Below are positions 8,798 to 17,873 of a DNA stretch of 64,000 nt, one piece after another (positions within the stretch are counted from its first letter, which is position 1; each line of letters begins with the position of its first letter). A model generated the notes under the pieces. It searched no databases. It was not told where the DNA came from and was given only the letters and a program-made list of their open reading frames with translations. Both the position numbers and the translations under genes were made by a program. Source of the stretch: Donghicola tyrosinivorans (GTDB lineage Bacteria; Pseudomonadota; Alphaproteobacteria; Rhodobacterales; Rhodobacteraceae); contig NZ_PVTQ01000003.1 in the NCBI RefSeq assembly GCF_003003355.1, forward strand, positions 372,001 to 436,000. Reading direction: 5' to 3'.

Positions 8798-8976
8798 CCG
8801 AGACCACAGCCTTTGATCGCCGGATGCTAGAGGCGCTGATTTGCCCTCTGACCCACAATTCGCTGGAATACGATGCCGAGAAGCAAGAGTTGATCTCCAA
8901 GTCGGCCAAGCTGGCCTTCCCGATCCGCGACGGTATCCCGATCATGTTGCAGGATGAGGCGCGGCGGATCGATTGA
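8794..8976 (+). CDS. Trm112 family small protein
   Basis: 60 residues. [16 protein letters not shown] and [19 protein letters not shown] are the Trm112/YcaR signature. Eukaryotic Trm112 activates methyltransferases of tRNA, rRNA and release factors; bacterial members are presumed to be similar partners, which is an inference. Only one of the usual zinc cysteines is seen (C12), as in most bacterial forms. The start ATG overlaps the upstream stop codon and it ends 18 bases before the convergent UbiH-family gene. Confidence 0.9.
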   Translation: MTETTAFDRRMLEALICPLTHNSLEYDAEKQELISKSAKLAFPIRDGIPIMLQDEARRID

Positions 8977-8994
8977 TCCGCCTGTCGCTTTAAA

Positions 8995-10221
8995 TCAAAG
9001 AGCGTCCCCGCGCATCATGCGGGGCAGCTCTCCGGTCAGGCCAGCGGCCTCGCGGATGAAGTTCCGGCGCAGACCGGGTACTGCGTTCACCAGACCCATC
9101 CCCAGATCACGGCCCATCCGCAGCAGCGGGTTGTCGTTCGAGAACAGCTTGTTAAAGGCGTCTGTCGCCATCGCCATGCTGATCGCATCAAAACGCCGCC
9201 ATTCCTGATAGTACCCCAGCACCACCGGATTGCCGATGTCATCGCCGCGGCGCACTGCATCGGTCAGCACTTCGGCCAGCGCGGCAACGTCCTTAAGACC
9301 TGCGTTCAGACCTTGGCCCGCGATGGGATGCACCCCGTGGGCCGCGTCACCCACCAGCGCCATCCGTTCGCCGATAAAGCTGTTGGCCAGCGTCAGGTTC
9401 AGCGGATAGGCCCACCGTTTACCGGCCAGACGGATCTCTCCCAGAAAATCACCGAAGCGGGGACGCAGCACCTCAAGGTATTGGGCGTCATCCAGCGCGT
9501 TGATGGCTTTGGCTTGTGCGGTCCGCTCGCTCCAAACGATGCTGCATCGGTTGCCGGTCAGCGGCAGGATCGCCAGCGGGCCGGGGGGCATGAAGAACTG
9601 ATGGGCCACGCCATTATGGGGCAAGTCGTGCTCAATGGCGCAGACCAGCGCGGTCTGGCCATAGTCCCAACCGGTGCGCTTGATGCCTGCGCGGGCGGCG
9701 GTGCCACTGCGGCGACCATCGGCGCCCACCAGCAGACGGCCCGACAAAGCGCGTCCGTCCGCCAGCGTCACAGTCACGCCGCTGACGTCTTGCGTCTGGT
9801 CCACCACGGTCTGTTCGGCCAGATGGGTGATGTTCGGATGAGCCTCCATCGCCGCCAATACGACGGGCCGCAGGTGGCGATCCTCGACCATGTAGCCCAT
9901 AGGGCCTTCTTCAATCTCGGCGTGGTCAAAGTGCATCCAGAACGGGGCAGGGCCTTCGCCAGCGCGGCCATCGGTGACTTTGATGTCCAGCATGGGCTGT
10001 GCATTTGCCGCCAGATCGTCCCAAAGGCCAAGCGCCGCCAGCACCCGCTGGGACGCCAGCGCCAGCGCATAGGCACGGCCGTCAAAGCCGGTGTCCGCGC
10101 GGGTGTCGGCGGGCAGGGCGTCAATCACGGTCACGGTCTGGCCCTGTTGGGCCAGTGCGAGAGCCAGAGCAGGGCCTGCAAGGCCGCCTCCGACGATCAG
10201 GATATCACTCGTCTGGGTCAT
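8995..10221 (-). CDS. UbiH/COQ6-family FAD monooxygenase
   Basis: 408 residues from ATG 10221 (MTQTSDILIVGGG); the longer frame lacks conserved sequence. FAD motifs: dinucleotide fold ILIVGGGLAGPALALALA at residues 7-24, LLVGADGRRS in the middle, and ALVGDAAHGVHPIAGQGLN near residue 280. These are the three fingerprints of UbiH/UbiF/VisC hydroxylases, which add ring hydroxyls to ubiquinone precursors at the inner membrane. In Rhodobacteraceae one such enzyme may act at more than one ring position (UbiL/UbiM types), so the exact step is left open. The gene is divergent from the amidase with 85 bases between starts. Confidence 0.88.
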   Translation of the reverse strand: MTQTSDILIVGGGLAGPALALALAQQGQTVTVIDALPADTRADTGFDGRAYALALASQRVLAALGLWDDLAANAQPMLDIKVTDGRAGEGPAPFWMHFDHAEIEEGPMGYMVEDRHLRPVVLAAMEAHPNITHLAEQTVVDQTQDVSGVTVTLADGRALSGRLLVGADGRRSGTAARAGIKRTGWDYGQTALVCAIEHDLPHNGVAHQFFMPPGPLAILPLTGNRCSIVWSERTAQAKAINALDDAQYLEVLRPRFGDFLGEIRLAGKRWAYPLNLTLANSFIGERMALVGDAAHGVHPIAGQGLNAGLKDVAALAEVLTDAVRRGDDIGNPVVLGYYQEWRRFDAISMAMATDAFNKLFSNDNPLLRMGRDLGMGLVNAVPGLRRNFIREAAGLTGELPRMMRGDAL

Positions 10222-10306
10222 GCTTGCGAATATGCGCCTCTGCCCGGGATTGTCCATGCGATTTGGCGCCGCTAGGGTCAGGGTGCGACAAGATTTCGGA
10301 GGCGTC

Positions 10307-11638
10307 ATGCAACAGTGGTTGACCCGCAGCGCGGCAGAACAGGGCAGAGCAATCGGGCGGGGTGATCTGGACCCCGTGGAATTGGCTCAGGCCTACCTAG
10401 AGGCCATTGCCGCCCATGAATTTGGTGACCGCATCTATGCGCGCACAACGTCGGATCGCGCACTGGCCGAGGCGCAGGCAGCAGCCTTTCGCGCCAAGAA
10501 CGGCGTGCGGCGCGGGGTTCTGGACGGGGTACCGGTCAGCTGGAAGGACCTGTTTGACAGCGCAGGCGTCGCGACCGAGGCGGGATCGCAATTGCTGGCG
10601 GGCCGCGTGCCTGAAACCGACGCCAAGGTTCTGGCGGATGCGACCCTTCAGGGCATGGTCTGTCTTGGCAAGACCCACATGACCGAACTGGCGTTTTCCG
10701 GCATGGGCCTGAACCCCTGCACCGCAAGCCCGCCAAATTCCAACGATCCCGAATGCGCCTCTGGCGGGTCGTCCTCTGGGGCGGCAACGTCTGTGGCCTT
10801 TGGATTGGCCGCGGCGGGCATCGGCTCGGACACGGGCGGGTCGGTGCGTATTCCGGCGTGCTGGAATGATCTGGTGGGGCTGAAGACGACCTCTGGGCTT
10901 TTGTCCTTGCAAGGGGTCGTGCCCCTTTGTCCCAGCTTTGACACTGTGGGTCCGCTGACCCGCACGGTTGAGGATGCAGGCCTGATCCTTGCCGCTCTTT
11001 TGGGGGAAAAGGCGGCTGATCTGAAAGGGGCCAGCCTTGTGGGCCGCCATTTTGCTCTGTTGAAGACCGTCGCGATGGATGGTGTGCGCAGTGGCCCCGC
11101 CCAAGGGTTCGACCGCGCGCGCCGCGCTTTGGAAGCCGCAGGCGCGAAAATCACCGAAATCGACGCGCCTGAGATCACAGAGGCCTTCGCGCTGGTGCCG
11201 TTCCTCTATGGTCCTGAAGCCTACGCCACCCAAGGCGAGCTGATCGAGACCGCGCCCGAAAAGATGTTCCCGCCGGTTCTGGCCCGCTTCCGTGGTGGTA
11301 AAGGGATTGAGGGGATCGAAACCATCCGCGCTTGGACCAAGCTGAATGACATTCGTGCCCGCTGGAACGCGCGGATTGCGGGCTTTGATGCGGTGATCCA
11401 CCCGACGGCCCCCAACCTGCCGCCGCGCATTGATCGGATGCTGGAGGATGAAGCCTATTTCACGTCGGAAAACCTGCTGGCCTTGCGCAACACCCGCATC
11501 TGTAACCTGTCAGGCGGCGCGGCACTGACCCTTCCGACCGGAGAGACCTCGGCCGGGATTACTTTGCTTGGCGGTCCCCTGTCCGAAGGGCGATTGCTGC
11601 GGCTTGGTGCGGCGCTAGAGCCCTTACTTGGCGCGTGA
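10307..11638 (+). CDS. Amidase signature family hydrolase
   Basis: 443 residues from ATG 10307, chosen because GGAGG stands 5 bases upstream; a much earlier in-frame ATG would run into the divergent gene. The Ser-cisSer-Lys triad is visible: K80 (GVPVSWKDLF), the cis-Ser near 156 (SGGSSSGAAT) and nucleophile S179 (GSDTGGSVRIP). The family hydrolyses amides (C-N bonds) in the cytoplasm; GatA is a member, but the C-terminal half is unlike GatA and there is no gatC/gatB nearby. The substrate is unknown. A short 115-base gap separates it from the aminotransferase. Confidence 0.88.
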   Translation: MQQWLTRSAAEQGRAIGRGDLDPVELAQAYLEAIAAHEFGDRIYARTTSDRALAEAQAAAFRAKNGVRRGVLDGVPVSWKDLFDSAGVATEAGSQLLAGRVPETDAKVLADATLQGMVCLGKTHMTELAFSGMGLNPCTASPPNSNDPECASGGSSSGAATSVAFGLAAAGIGSDTGGSVRIPACWNDLVGLKTTSGLLSLQGVVPLCPSFDTVGPLTRTVEDAGLILAALLGEKAADLKGASLVGRHFALLKTVAMDGVRSGPAQGFDRARRALEAAGAKITEIDAPEITEAFALVPFLYGPEAYATQGELIETAPEKMFPPVLARFRGGKGIEGIETIRAWTKLNDIRARWNARIAGFDAVIHPTAPNLPPRIDRMLEDEAYFTSENLLALRNTRICNLSGGAALTLPTGETSAGITLLGGPLSEGRLLRLGAALEPLLGA

Positions 11639-11653
11639 AAGCCACACATCCTT

Positions 11654-11755
11654 ATGGGATACCTAGAAAACTGGACGTGAAGGTCTGGTTTGGCTATTCT
11701 ATCCACAAAAGGGCCGCCAATAAGGCCCATCAGAGGCAGAAAAGCAGTATCCCAT
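11654..11755 (+). promoter_or_regulatory. Long-range inverted repeat reaching the aminotransferase start codon
   Basis: ATGGGATAC (11654-11662) is the exact complement of GTATCCCAT (11747-11755), whose last two bases are the AT of the start codon at 11754. Between them GGGCC (11711-11715) can pair with GGCCC (11724-11728). No Shine-Dalgarno is seen near the ATG. If transcription starts before 11654 the start codon could be masked. A -10-like TATTCT near 11695 would instead leave the left arm untranscribed. Confidence 0.3.
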
Positions 11756-12947
11756 GACGACCGATCCGTTCCCTGAGCGGTTTTCGAACCTTCCCCCGTA
11801 CGCATTCCCTCGTTTGAGGGAATTGCTGGATCATCACGCCCCCGGCGGGGATGTGATCCACATGACCATTGGCGAGCCCAAGCACGCATTTCCTGCGTGG
11901 GTCAGCGATATCCTTGCGGAAAATGTTGGGGAATTCGGAAAGTACCCGCCCAATGAAGGCAGCCCAGAGCTGCGCACCGCCATCACCGACTGGTTCGCCC
12001 GCCGCTATGGTGTGACGCTGGACCCCGAGACTCAGGTCATGGCGCTGAATGGCACCCGTGAGGGGCTGTGCAACGTGGGCATGGCCCTGTGCCCTGAGGT
12101 GAAGAACGGCCAGCGCCCTGTGGTGCTGATGCCCAACCCCTTCTATCAGGTCTACATGATCTCGGCGATTTCTGTGGGGGCCGAGCCGGTCTTTGCTCCC
12201 GCCACCGAAGACAACGGCCATCTGCCTGATTTCGCCGGTCTGCCTGCCGATGTGCTGGACCGTGCCGCGATGCTATACATCTGCTCGCCCGCGAACCCGC
12301 AGGGAACTGTGGCCAGCGCGGATTATTGGCGCGACCTTATTGCTTTGGCGGAAAAGCATGACATCCGAATTCTGGCGGACGAATGCTATTCCGAGATTTA
12401 CCGCAACGACCCGCCCACTGGTGCGATGGAAATCGCGCAGGAAATGGGCGCGCATCCTGAACGGGTTGTGGTGTTCCATTCGCTGTCCAAACGCTCGAAC
12501 CTGCCCGGTTTGCGGTCGGGCTTTGCGGCTGGCGGACCCGAATGCATCAAACGCATGAAGCAGTTGCGCGCCTATTCCGGTGCCCCTCTGCCGCTGCCTT
12601 TGCAGCGCGTGGCCGAAAAGGTCTGGGCCGATGAGGACCACGTGATCGAGAACCGCCGTCTCTATGAGGAAAAGTTCCAGATCGCTGATGAGATCCTTGG
12701 CAATCTGCCCGGCTACACCAGCCCCGAGGCCGGATTTTTCCTCTGGCTGAAGGTTGAGAACGGCGAGGCCGCCGCGCTGAAGCTGTGGCAGGAAACCGGC
12801 GTGCGTGTGCTGCCCGGTGCCTACCTGAGCCGCCCCAATGCCGAGGGCATTAGCCCCGGTGATAACTATATTCGCGTGGCGCTTGTCGCCAGCAAGGACG
12901 AGGTACGTCGCGGTCTGACCGCTCTGCGTGCCTGTCTCTACGACTAG
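11754..12947 (+). CDS. Class I/II PLP aminotransferase (DapC-like)
   Basis: 397 residues, fold type I. PLP lysine K246 is in [16 protein letters not shown]; other hallmarks are [23 protein letters not shown] and ADECYSEIY (Asp and Tyr contacting the cofactor). The SLSKRSN signature and total length resemble N-succinyldiaminopimelate aminotransferases (DapC) of lysine and peptidoglycan synthesis, while dapB lies 22 kb away. Substrate assignment is by resemblance only; alanine/aspartate-type transaminases share most motifs. ftsK follows 14 bases later, so they are likely co-transcribed. Confidence 0.88.
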   Translation: MTTDPFPERFSNLPPYAFPRLRELLDHHAPGGDVIHMTIGEPKHAFPAWVSDILAENVGEFGKYPPNEGSPELRTAITDWFARRYGVTLDPETQVMALNGTREGLCNVGMALCPEVKNGQRPVVLMPNPFYQVYMISAISVGAEPVFAPATEDNGHLPDFAGLPADVLDRAAMLYICSPANPQGTVASADYWRDLIALAEKHDIRILADECYSEIYRNDPPTGAMEIAQEMGAHPERVVVFHSLSKRSNLPGLRSGFAAGGPECIKRMKQLRAYSGAPLPLPLQRVAEKVWADEDHVIENRRLYEEKFQIADEILGNLPGYTSPEAGFFLWLKVENGEAAALKLWQETGVRVLPGAYLSRPNAEGISPGDNYIRVALVASKDEVRRGLTALRACLYD

Positions 12948-12961
12948 GAACGAGGAGAGCC

Positions 12962-15958
12962 ATGGCCTATCAGACACGGCAACGCGACCCGCTTCTGGAC
13001 AGCTCGATGCAAGAGATGATCGAAAAGCGTGGCAAGGAACTTTTCGGACTTGGCCTCGTGATAATGGGCCTCTTGGCCCTTGCGATGGCGGTGTCCTACA
13101 CCCCTTCGGATCCATCCTTCCTATCGGTGACCGATGCGCCGGTGCAGAACTGGCTGGGTCAGACCGGCGCGTCCATCGCGGCGCCCGTGTTCATGATCGT
13201 CGGCTGGGGCGCGCTGGCCTTTGCGGCCTTGCTGGTTGGCTGGGGTCTGCGCTTTGTGTTCCACCGTGGCGCAGATCGCGCCGTGCCGCGTCTGATGCTG
13301 GCGCCTGTGTGGGTGGTTTTGATGACCACCTATGTGGCCACATTGGTTCCCTATGAGGGCTGGACGCAGGACAGCGGCCTTGGCGGACACCTTGGGGACA
13401 TGCTTTTGGGCATGTTCTTGGGCTTGTTGCCCCTGAGTCAGGCTGTCGCACTTAAAGCTTTATCGCTTTTGATGGGTCCTGGGGTCTTGGCAATGGGCGC
13501 TTTTGTGTTAGGATTCACGGGCGAAGAGTTGCGTCGCGGAGGCCGTTTCGTACTCGTTGGTCTAATCCGTGCTTATGACGCAGTGATGACTCTTATGGGC
13601 CGTGGTGCCGGTGGTGCCATGGCCCAAGCGCGCGCTTTCAAGGAACGCAGGGCTCAGGATGATGTGGTTGAGGACTATGCGCCCGCCGCAACCAGCCGTG
13701 TGATCCGCCACGACGCGCACTATGAACCCGAAGAAGAACTGGTTGATGACAGGGATTATGACGCCGCGCCCCTTGGTGGCCTGCGCCGTCTGATGCCCGG
13801 TTTGCTGCGCCGTCAGCCTGAACCCATGCCCGATCTTGAGCCGGAATTGGTGGAAACGCCTGCGCCCGATTTCGACATCGAGGCGCCGCAGGAAGATCGC
13901 ATCAAGGCCCGTATCACCAGCGTTGTGCGCACCAAACTGCGCCGTCCTGTTGAAACCGAAACGCCGCTGACCCGCGGCATGGGCCGTCGCCCTGATCCGC
14001 TGGTGCTGAAACCCCGCGCCGCCGCCGGCGAGCCGCCGTTGACCGCAGCCCATGCCGCACCGCAGGTCCAAGCGCCGATGGCCACGCCTGAAGCCCCCGT
14101 GGCTGAGATGGCTGCAGCGGCTGTTGCACCTGTGGCCGTTGATCCTCAGGCCGCTTTGGATGCGCTGCCCCAGTTGATGGAGAACTACGCCATCGACTCT
14201 GAAGCGATTGCCAAGACCGCCGTTGATTTCCGTCCCGAGCCTGTGCCTGAGGTGGACGAGCAGATCGAAGAGGACTTTGACGACGGCGACTATGGCTATG
14301 ATGACGCCGCACCCGCCTATGATCTGCCCAAGGCAGAGCCCCGCAAGGCCGTGGTTCACCAGCCGCAACCCAAGCCCGTGCAGCCCTCGCGCCGCGCAAT
14401 GGCCGAGGCACAACCCAGCCTCTTCCAGAACCGCGACGACGAATATGAACTGCCGCCGCTGTCGCTGCTGCGCAGCCCCGAAAGCGTGCAGAAGCTGCAA
14501 CTGTCGAATGACGCACTGGAAGCCAATGCGCGGATGCTGGAAACCGTTCTGGACGACTATGGCGTCAAGGGCGAGATCGTCAGCGTCCGTCCCGGCCCCG
14601 TGGTCACCATGTATGAACTAGAGCCCGCGCCCGGTCTGAAGGCCAGCCGCGTGATCGGTCTGGCAGATGACATTGCGCGTTCGATGTCGGCCCTGTCGGC
14701 CCGTGTCAGCACCGTGCCCGGCCGCAGCGTCATCGGGATCGAACTGCCCAATGAAACCCGCGAGATGGTTGTCTTCCGCGAGATCCTGTCCAGCCGAGCG
14801 TTCGGGGACCATAAACTCAGCCTGCCTCTGGCGCTGGGTAAGGACATCGGCGGTGATCCGGTTGTCGCCAACCTTGCCAAGATGCCTCACCTGCTGATCG
14901 CGGGTACGACCGGTTCGGGTAAGTCGGTGGCGATCAACACCATGATCCTGTCGCTGCTGTACAAGCTGTCGCCGGAAGAGTGCCGCCTGATCATGATCGA
15001 CCCCAAAATGCTGGAACTGTCGGTCTATGACGGCATTCCGCATCTGCTGTCGCCCGTGGTGACCGACCCGAAAAAGGCCGTCGTGGCCCTCAAGTGGGTC
15101 GTGGCCGAGATGGAAGAGCGTTACCGCAAGATGTCCAAGATGGGCGTGCGGAACATCGACGGCTACAACAGCCGCGTGAAAGACGCTCTGTCCAAGGGCG
15201 AAATGTTCAGCCGTACAGTCCAGACCGGCTTTGATGAGGACAGCGGCGATCCGGTGTTCGAGACCGAGCACTTCGCGCCCGAAAAGATGCCCTACATCGT
15301 GGTTATCGTCGACGAGATGGCCGACCTGATGATGGTGGCGGGCAAAGAGATCGAAGCCTGCATCCAGCGTCTGGCGCAGATGGCCCGTGCGTCGGGTATT
15401 CACCTGATCATGGCGACCCAGCGTCCCTCGGTTGACGTGATCACCGGTACGATCAAGGCGAACTTCCCGACCCGTATTTCGTTCCAGGTCACCTCGAAGA
15501 TCGACAGCCGCACGATCCTTGGCGAACAGGGGGCCGAGCAGCTGCTGGGGATGGGCGACATGCTGTATATGGCCGGTGGCGGCCGCATCCAGCGTTGCCA
15601 CGGTCCCTTTGTCAGCGACGAAGAGGTCGAGGAAATCGTCAACCATCTCAAGGCATACGGCCCGCCGGAGTATGTCAACGGCGTGCAGTCCGGCCCCGAC
15701 GCCGAGAAGGAATCGGAGCTTGATCAGGTCTTGGGCCTCTCGACCGGTGGCAATACTGGCAGCGAGGATGCCCTTTATGACCAAGCGGTGCAGATCGTGA
15801 TCAAGGACCGCAAATGCTCGACCAGCTACATCCAGCGCAAACTGGGCATCGGCTATAACAAGGCCGCGCGTCTGGTCGAACAGATGGAGGAAAACAGTCT
15901 GGTCAGCTCTGCCAACCACGTGGGCAAGCGGGAAATTCTGGTTCCTGAACAAGACTAA
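12962..15958 (+). CDS. ftsK: DNA translocase FtsK
   Basis: 998 residues. Four or so hydrophobic segments occupy residues 20-190 (membrane anchor at the division site). A long acidic/Pro/Ala-rich linker follows (about 220-500). The RecA-like motor has Walker A GTTGSGKS with K654 and Walker B-type [11 protein letters not shown], and [13 protein letters not shown]. The C-terminal gamma winged helix ([21 protein letters not shown]) reads KOPS sequences. The protein pumps chromosome termini through the septum and activates XerCD. GAGGAGAGCC precedes ATG 12962. lolA follows after 80 bases, a usual order in this group. Confidence 0.97.
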   Translation: MAYQTRQRDPLLDSSMQEMIEKRGKELFGLGLVIMGLLALAMAVSYTPSDPSFLSVTDAPVQNWLGQTGASIAAPVFMIVGWGALAFAALLVGWGLRFVFHRGADRAVPRLMLAPVWVVLMTTYVATLVPYEGWTQDSGLGGHLGDMLLGMFLGLLPLSQAVALKALSLLMGPGVLAMGAFVLGFTGEELRRGGRFVLVGLIRAYDAVMTLMGRGAGGAMAQARAFKERRAQDDVVEDYAPAATSRVIRHDAHYEPEEELVDDRDYDAAPLGGLRRLMPGLLRRQPEPMPDLEPELVETPAPDFDIEAPQEDRIKARITSVVRTKLRRPVETETPLTRGMGRRPDPLVLKPRAAAGEPPLTAAHAAPQVQAPMATPEAPVAEMAAAAVAPVAVDPQAALDALPQLMENYAIDSEAIAKTAVDFRPEPVPEVDEQIEEDFDDGDYGYDDAAPAYDLPKAEPRKAVVHQPQPKPVQPSRRAMAEAQPSLFQNRDDEYELPPLSLLRSPESVQKLQLSNDALEANARMLETVLDDYGVKGEIVSVRPGPVVTMYELEPAPGLKASRVIGLADDIARSMSALSARVSTVPGRSVIGIELPNETREMVVFREILSSRAFGDHKLSLPLALGKDIGGDPVVANLAKMPHLLIAGTTGSGKSVAINTMILSLLYKLSPEECRLIMIDPKMLELSVYDGIPHLLSPVVTDPKKAVVALKWVVAEMEERYRKMSKMGVRNIDGYNSRVKDALSKGEMFSRTVQTGFDEDSGDPVFETEHFAPEKMPYIVVIVDEMADLMMVAGKEIEACIQRLAQMARASGIHLIMATQRPSVDVITGTIKANFPTRISFQVTSKIDSRTILGEQGAEQLLGMGDMLYMAGGGRIQRCHGPFVSDEEVEEIVNHLKAYGPPEYVNGVQSGPDAEKESELDQVLGLSTGGNTGSEDALYDQAVQIVIKDRKCSTSYIQRKLGIGYNKAARLVEQMEENSLVSSANHVGKREILVPEQD

Positions 15959-16038
15959 GGCGATTGTGTCAGGCCACTGACTGCGTTGTGAAATCATGGG
16001 GGCTGTACGTTAGGCGTGCAGCCCTTATTTATTATCCT

Positions 16039-16650
16039 ATGAAAAGACGTGCCTTGATCCTTGCGCCGCTGGCCGGCGTACTTCTTAGCTTCGCTGAGCC
16101 TTTGGCTGCGGCGCCGATCTCTCTGGACCGCCTGTCCGCGTATATGAACGCGATGCAGACGGTGAAGGGGGACTTTACCCAGATCAATGCCGACGGGTCG
16201 ATCGACACCGGCACGATCTACATCCGTCGCCCCGGTCGGGCGCGGTTCGAATACAACGCCCCCAGCAATGCACTGGTGATGGCAAGCGGCGGGCAGGTGG
16301 CGATCTTTGATCCCGTCAGCCCCGGTTCGGCGGATATCTATCCCCTTAGCCGGACGCCTCTTAGCCTGATCCTTGCCCGCAAGGTGGATTTGAATAAGGC
16401 GAAGATGGTGGTGGATCACCGGCAGGTGGACAACACCACCGTGGTCACCGCGCAGGACCCCGAACATCCTGAATACGGCACGATCCAGCTGGTTTACACC
16501 GACAGCCCCGTGCAGCTGCGCCAGTGGGTCATTACCGACGATGCGGGCAACCAGACCACCACCATTCTGGGGGACACCCAGACCGGTATTAGCCTTGGTC
16601 TGCCCTTGTTCGATATCGCGGATGAACGCAAAAAACGCGGTGCCCGCTAA
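16039..16650 (+). CDS. lolA: Outer-membrane lipoprotein carrier LolA
   Basis: 203 residues from ATG 16039, where a signal peptide begins (MKRRALILAPLAGVLLSFAE, cleavage near LAAA-P). The mature part has MQTVKGDFTQINADGSIDTG and a Phe/Tyr-rich half barrel (RRPGRARFEYNAPS). It carries lipoproteins across the periplasm from LolCDE to the outer membrane. Upstream in-frame codons lack a signal peptide. The Shine-Dalgarno is poor, so translation may depend on ftsK read-through. A strong terminator follows. Confidence 0.93.
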   Translation: MKRRALILAPLAGVLLSFAEPLAAAPISLDRLSAYMNAMQTVKGDFTQINADGSIDTGTIYIRRPGRARFEYNAPSNALVMASGGQVAIFDPVSPGSADIYPLSRTPLSLILARKVDLNKAKMVVDHRQVDNTTVVTAQDPEHPEYGTIQLVYTDSPVQLRQWVITDDAGNQTTTILGDTQTGISLGLPLFDIADERKKRGAR

Positions 16651-16655
16651 ACGAC

Positions 16656-16684
16656 AAAGGCCGCCCTTCGGGGGCGGCCTTTTG
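16656..16684. terminator. Bidirectional terminator between lolA and the lytic transglycosylase
   Basis: AAAGGCCGCCC (16656-16666) pairs with GGGCGGCCTTT (16672-16682) around a TTCGG loop, with T after it and A before it, so it can stop both convergent transcripts. Confidence 0.92.
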
Positions 16685-16704
16685 CTTTGATCTGGCGGTG
16701 GGCC

Positions 16705-17289
16705 TTAGCGGCGACCGCAAGAGATCAACTGGATCTGGTAGGTCTGCGCGCGGCTTGCCACGCGATCCGCCACCGTCACCAGCCAGCTTTTGGAATTGTA
16801 CGAGCGGCGGGCAAATCCGCTGTGGCCTTCGTGGTAGGCCAGATACTGGTTGCGCGCATCGCCCATGCTGATGCCATTCCGCTCGACCGTCTTGGTCATG
16901 TACCACCCCATAAAGTCGGTCGCGTCGTGGATATCGTCACGGCGGGCACTGCGATTGCGAGTCTCTTTCCGATATTCATCCCACGTGCCATCCAGCGCCT
17001 GACTGTACCCGTAAGCCGAGCTGATACGTCCCATAGGGATAACGCCTAAGGCATACTTTCGCGGTGTGCGTGCATCGCCAATGAATTTACTTTCCTGATG
17101 GATCATTGCCATCATGACCGGAACGGGGGCACCCCAGCGGCGCTCGGCCCGTTGCATGGCCTTCAGATAGTGCGGACGCTCTGCGACGATGGCGCAGGCG
17201 TTGTCTAGATTTCGAGGTGCGCGATTGTCGCCGCCGCCGCAAGAGGCCAGCAACAGTAATAGAATCAGGGCGCGGAAGGGTCTGCTCAT
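16705..17289 (-). CDS. Lysozyme-fold lytic transglycosylase lipoprotein
   Basis: 194 residues. It starts with a lipoprotein signal (MSRPFRALILLLLLASCGGG), lipobox LASC with the lipid Cys at 17. An SLT-type fold follows with IHQESKF (catalytic Glu), AYGYSQALDGTWDEY and YLAYHEGHSGFARRSY. It should cleave peptidoglycan glycan strands with formation of 1,6-anhydro ends at the inner face of the outer membrane. It stands alone; hspQ is divergent 203 bases away. A second, distinct SLT lipoprotein occurs at 47691. Confidence 0.87.
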   Translation of the reverse strand: MSRPFRALILLLLLASCGGGDNRAPRNLDNACAIVAERPHYLKAMQRAERRWGAPVPVMMAMIHQESKFIGDARTPRKYALGVIPMGRISSAYGYSQALDGTWDEYRKETRNRSARRDDIHDATDFMGWYMTKTVERNGISMGDARNQYLAYHEGHSGFARRSYNSKSWLVTVADRVASRAQTYQIQLISCGRR

Positions 17290-17492
17290 TCTGCCTGTCT
17301 CGCTCGATGTTTTTTTTGTAGTATAGTTAAAACGGGATACTGCTTCAAATCACACTCGTGCAGGTAGCAGGTTTCTTTGCCATTTTTGAGCCCATTGCCG
17401 CCTATTGCACAGAGTGTTTCCGGAATCGTGTGCGCATCAATTAGACAAATGCCTCTTGCGAGGTGTAAGCAGGAGCGATAGGGGCGATTGTT

Positions 17493-17819
17493 ATGCAGAC
17501 TATACGTGCGAAATACCATCTGGGCCAAATCCTGCGCCACCGCAAACACCCGTTTCGCGGCGTGGTCTTCGACGTCGATCCCGAATTTGCGAACACGCAG
17601 GAATGGTATGACGCGATCCCCGAAGAGGCGCGTCCGCTGAAGGATCAGCCCTTCTATCACCTGCTGGCCGAGAACGAAGAAAGCTACTACGTGGCTTATG
17701 TGTCCGAGCAAAATCTGGTGCTGGATGACACAGGCGAGCCGGTTGACCATCCTGACCTGCCGGACCTGTTTGGGCCCTATCAGAATGGGATTTATCCGCT
17801 GCACTTTCACATGAACTAA
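17493..17819 (+). CDS. hspQ: Heat shock protein HspQ
   Basis: 108 residues matching the HspQ/YccV fold: AKYHLGQILRHRKHPFRGVV, then FDVDPEFANTQEWYDAIP, QPFYHLLAEN, YVAYVSEQNLV and the C-terminal NGIYPLHFHMN. In E. coli HspQ stimulates DnaA and Lon-dependent proteolysis as a specificity factor. AGGGG lies 8 bases before ATG 17493. I could not find a convincing RpoH promoter in the 203-base upstream region, so heat induction is inferred from the family only. Confidence 0.95.
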   Translation: MQTIRAKYHLGQILRHRKHPFRGVVFDVDPEFANTQEWYDAIPEEARPLKDQPFYHLLAENEESYYVAYVSEQNLVLDDTGEPVDHPDLPDLFGPYQNGIYPLHFHMN

Positions 17820-17826
17820 GACGATG

Positions 17827-17850
17827 ACGGGCGCCGCGGCGCCCGTATCT
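17827..17850. terminator. GC-rich hairpin between hspQ and the gamma-glutamyltransferase gene
   Basis: ACGGGCGCC (17827-17835) pairs with GGCGCCCGT (17838-17846). The T-run on either strand is weak, but the place between two convergent genes makes a bidirectional terminator the simplest reading. Confidence 0.6.
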
Positions 17851-17873
17851 GTTTGATGTGTCTTCTGGCGGGA

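Noticed and set aside
17440-17492. Possible RpoH promoter (CTTGCG...GATAGG) before hspQ
   Set aside because: The -10 would overlap the Shine-Dalgarno and leave almost no leader; match to the consensus is poor.
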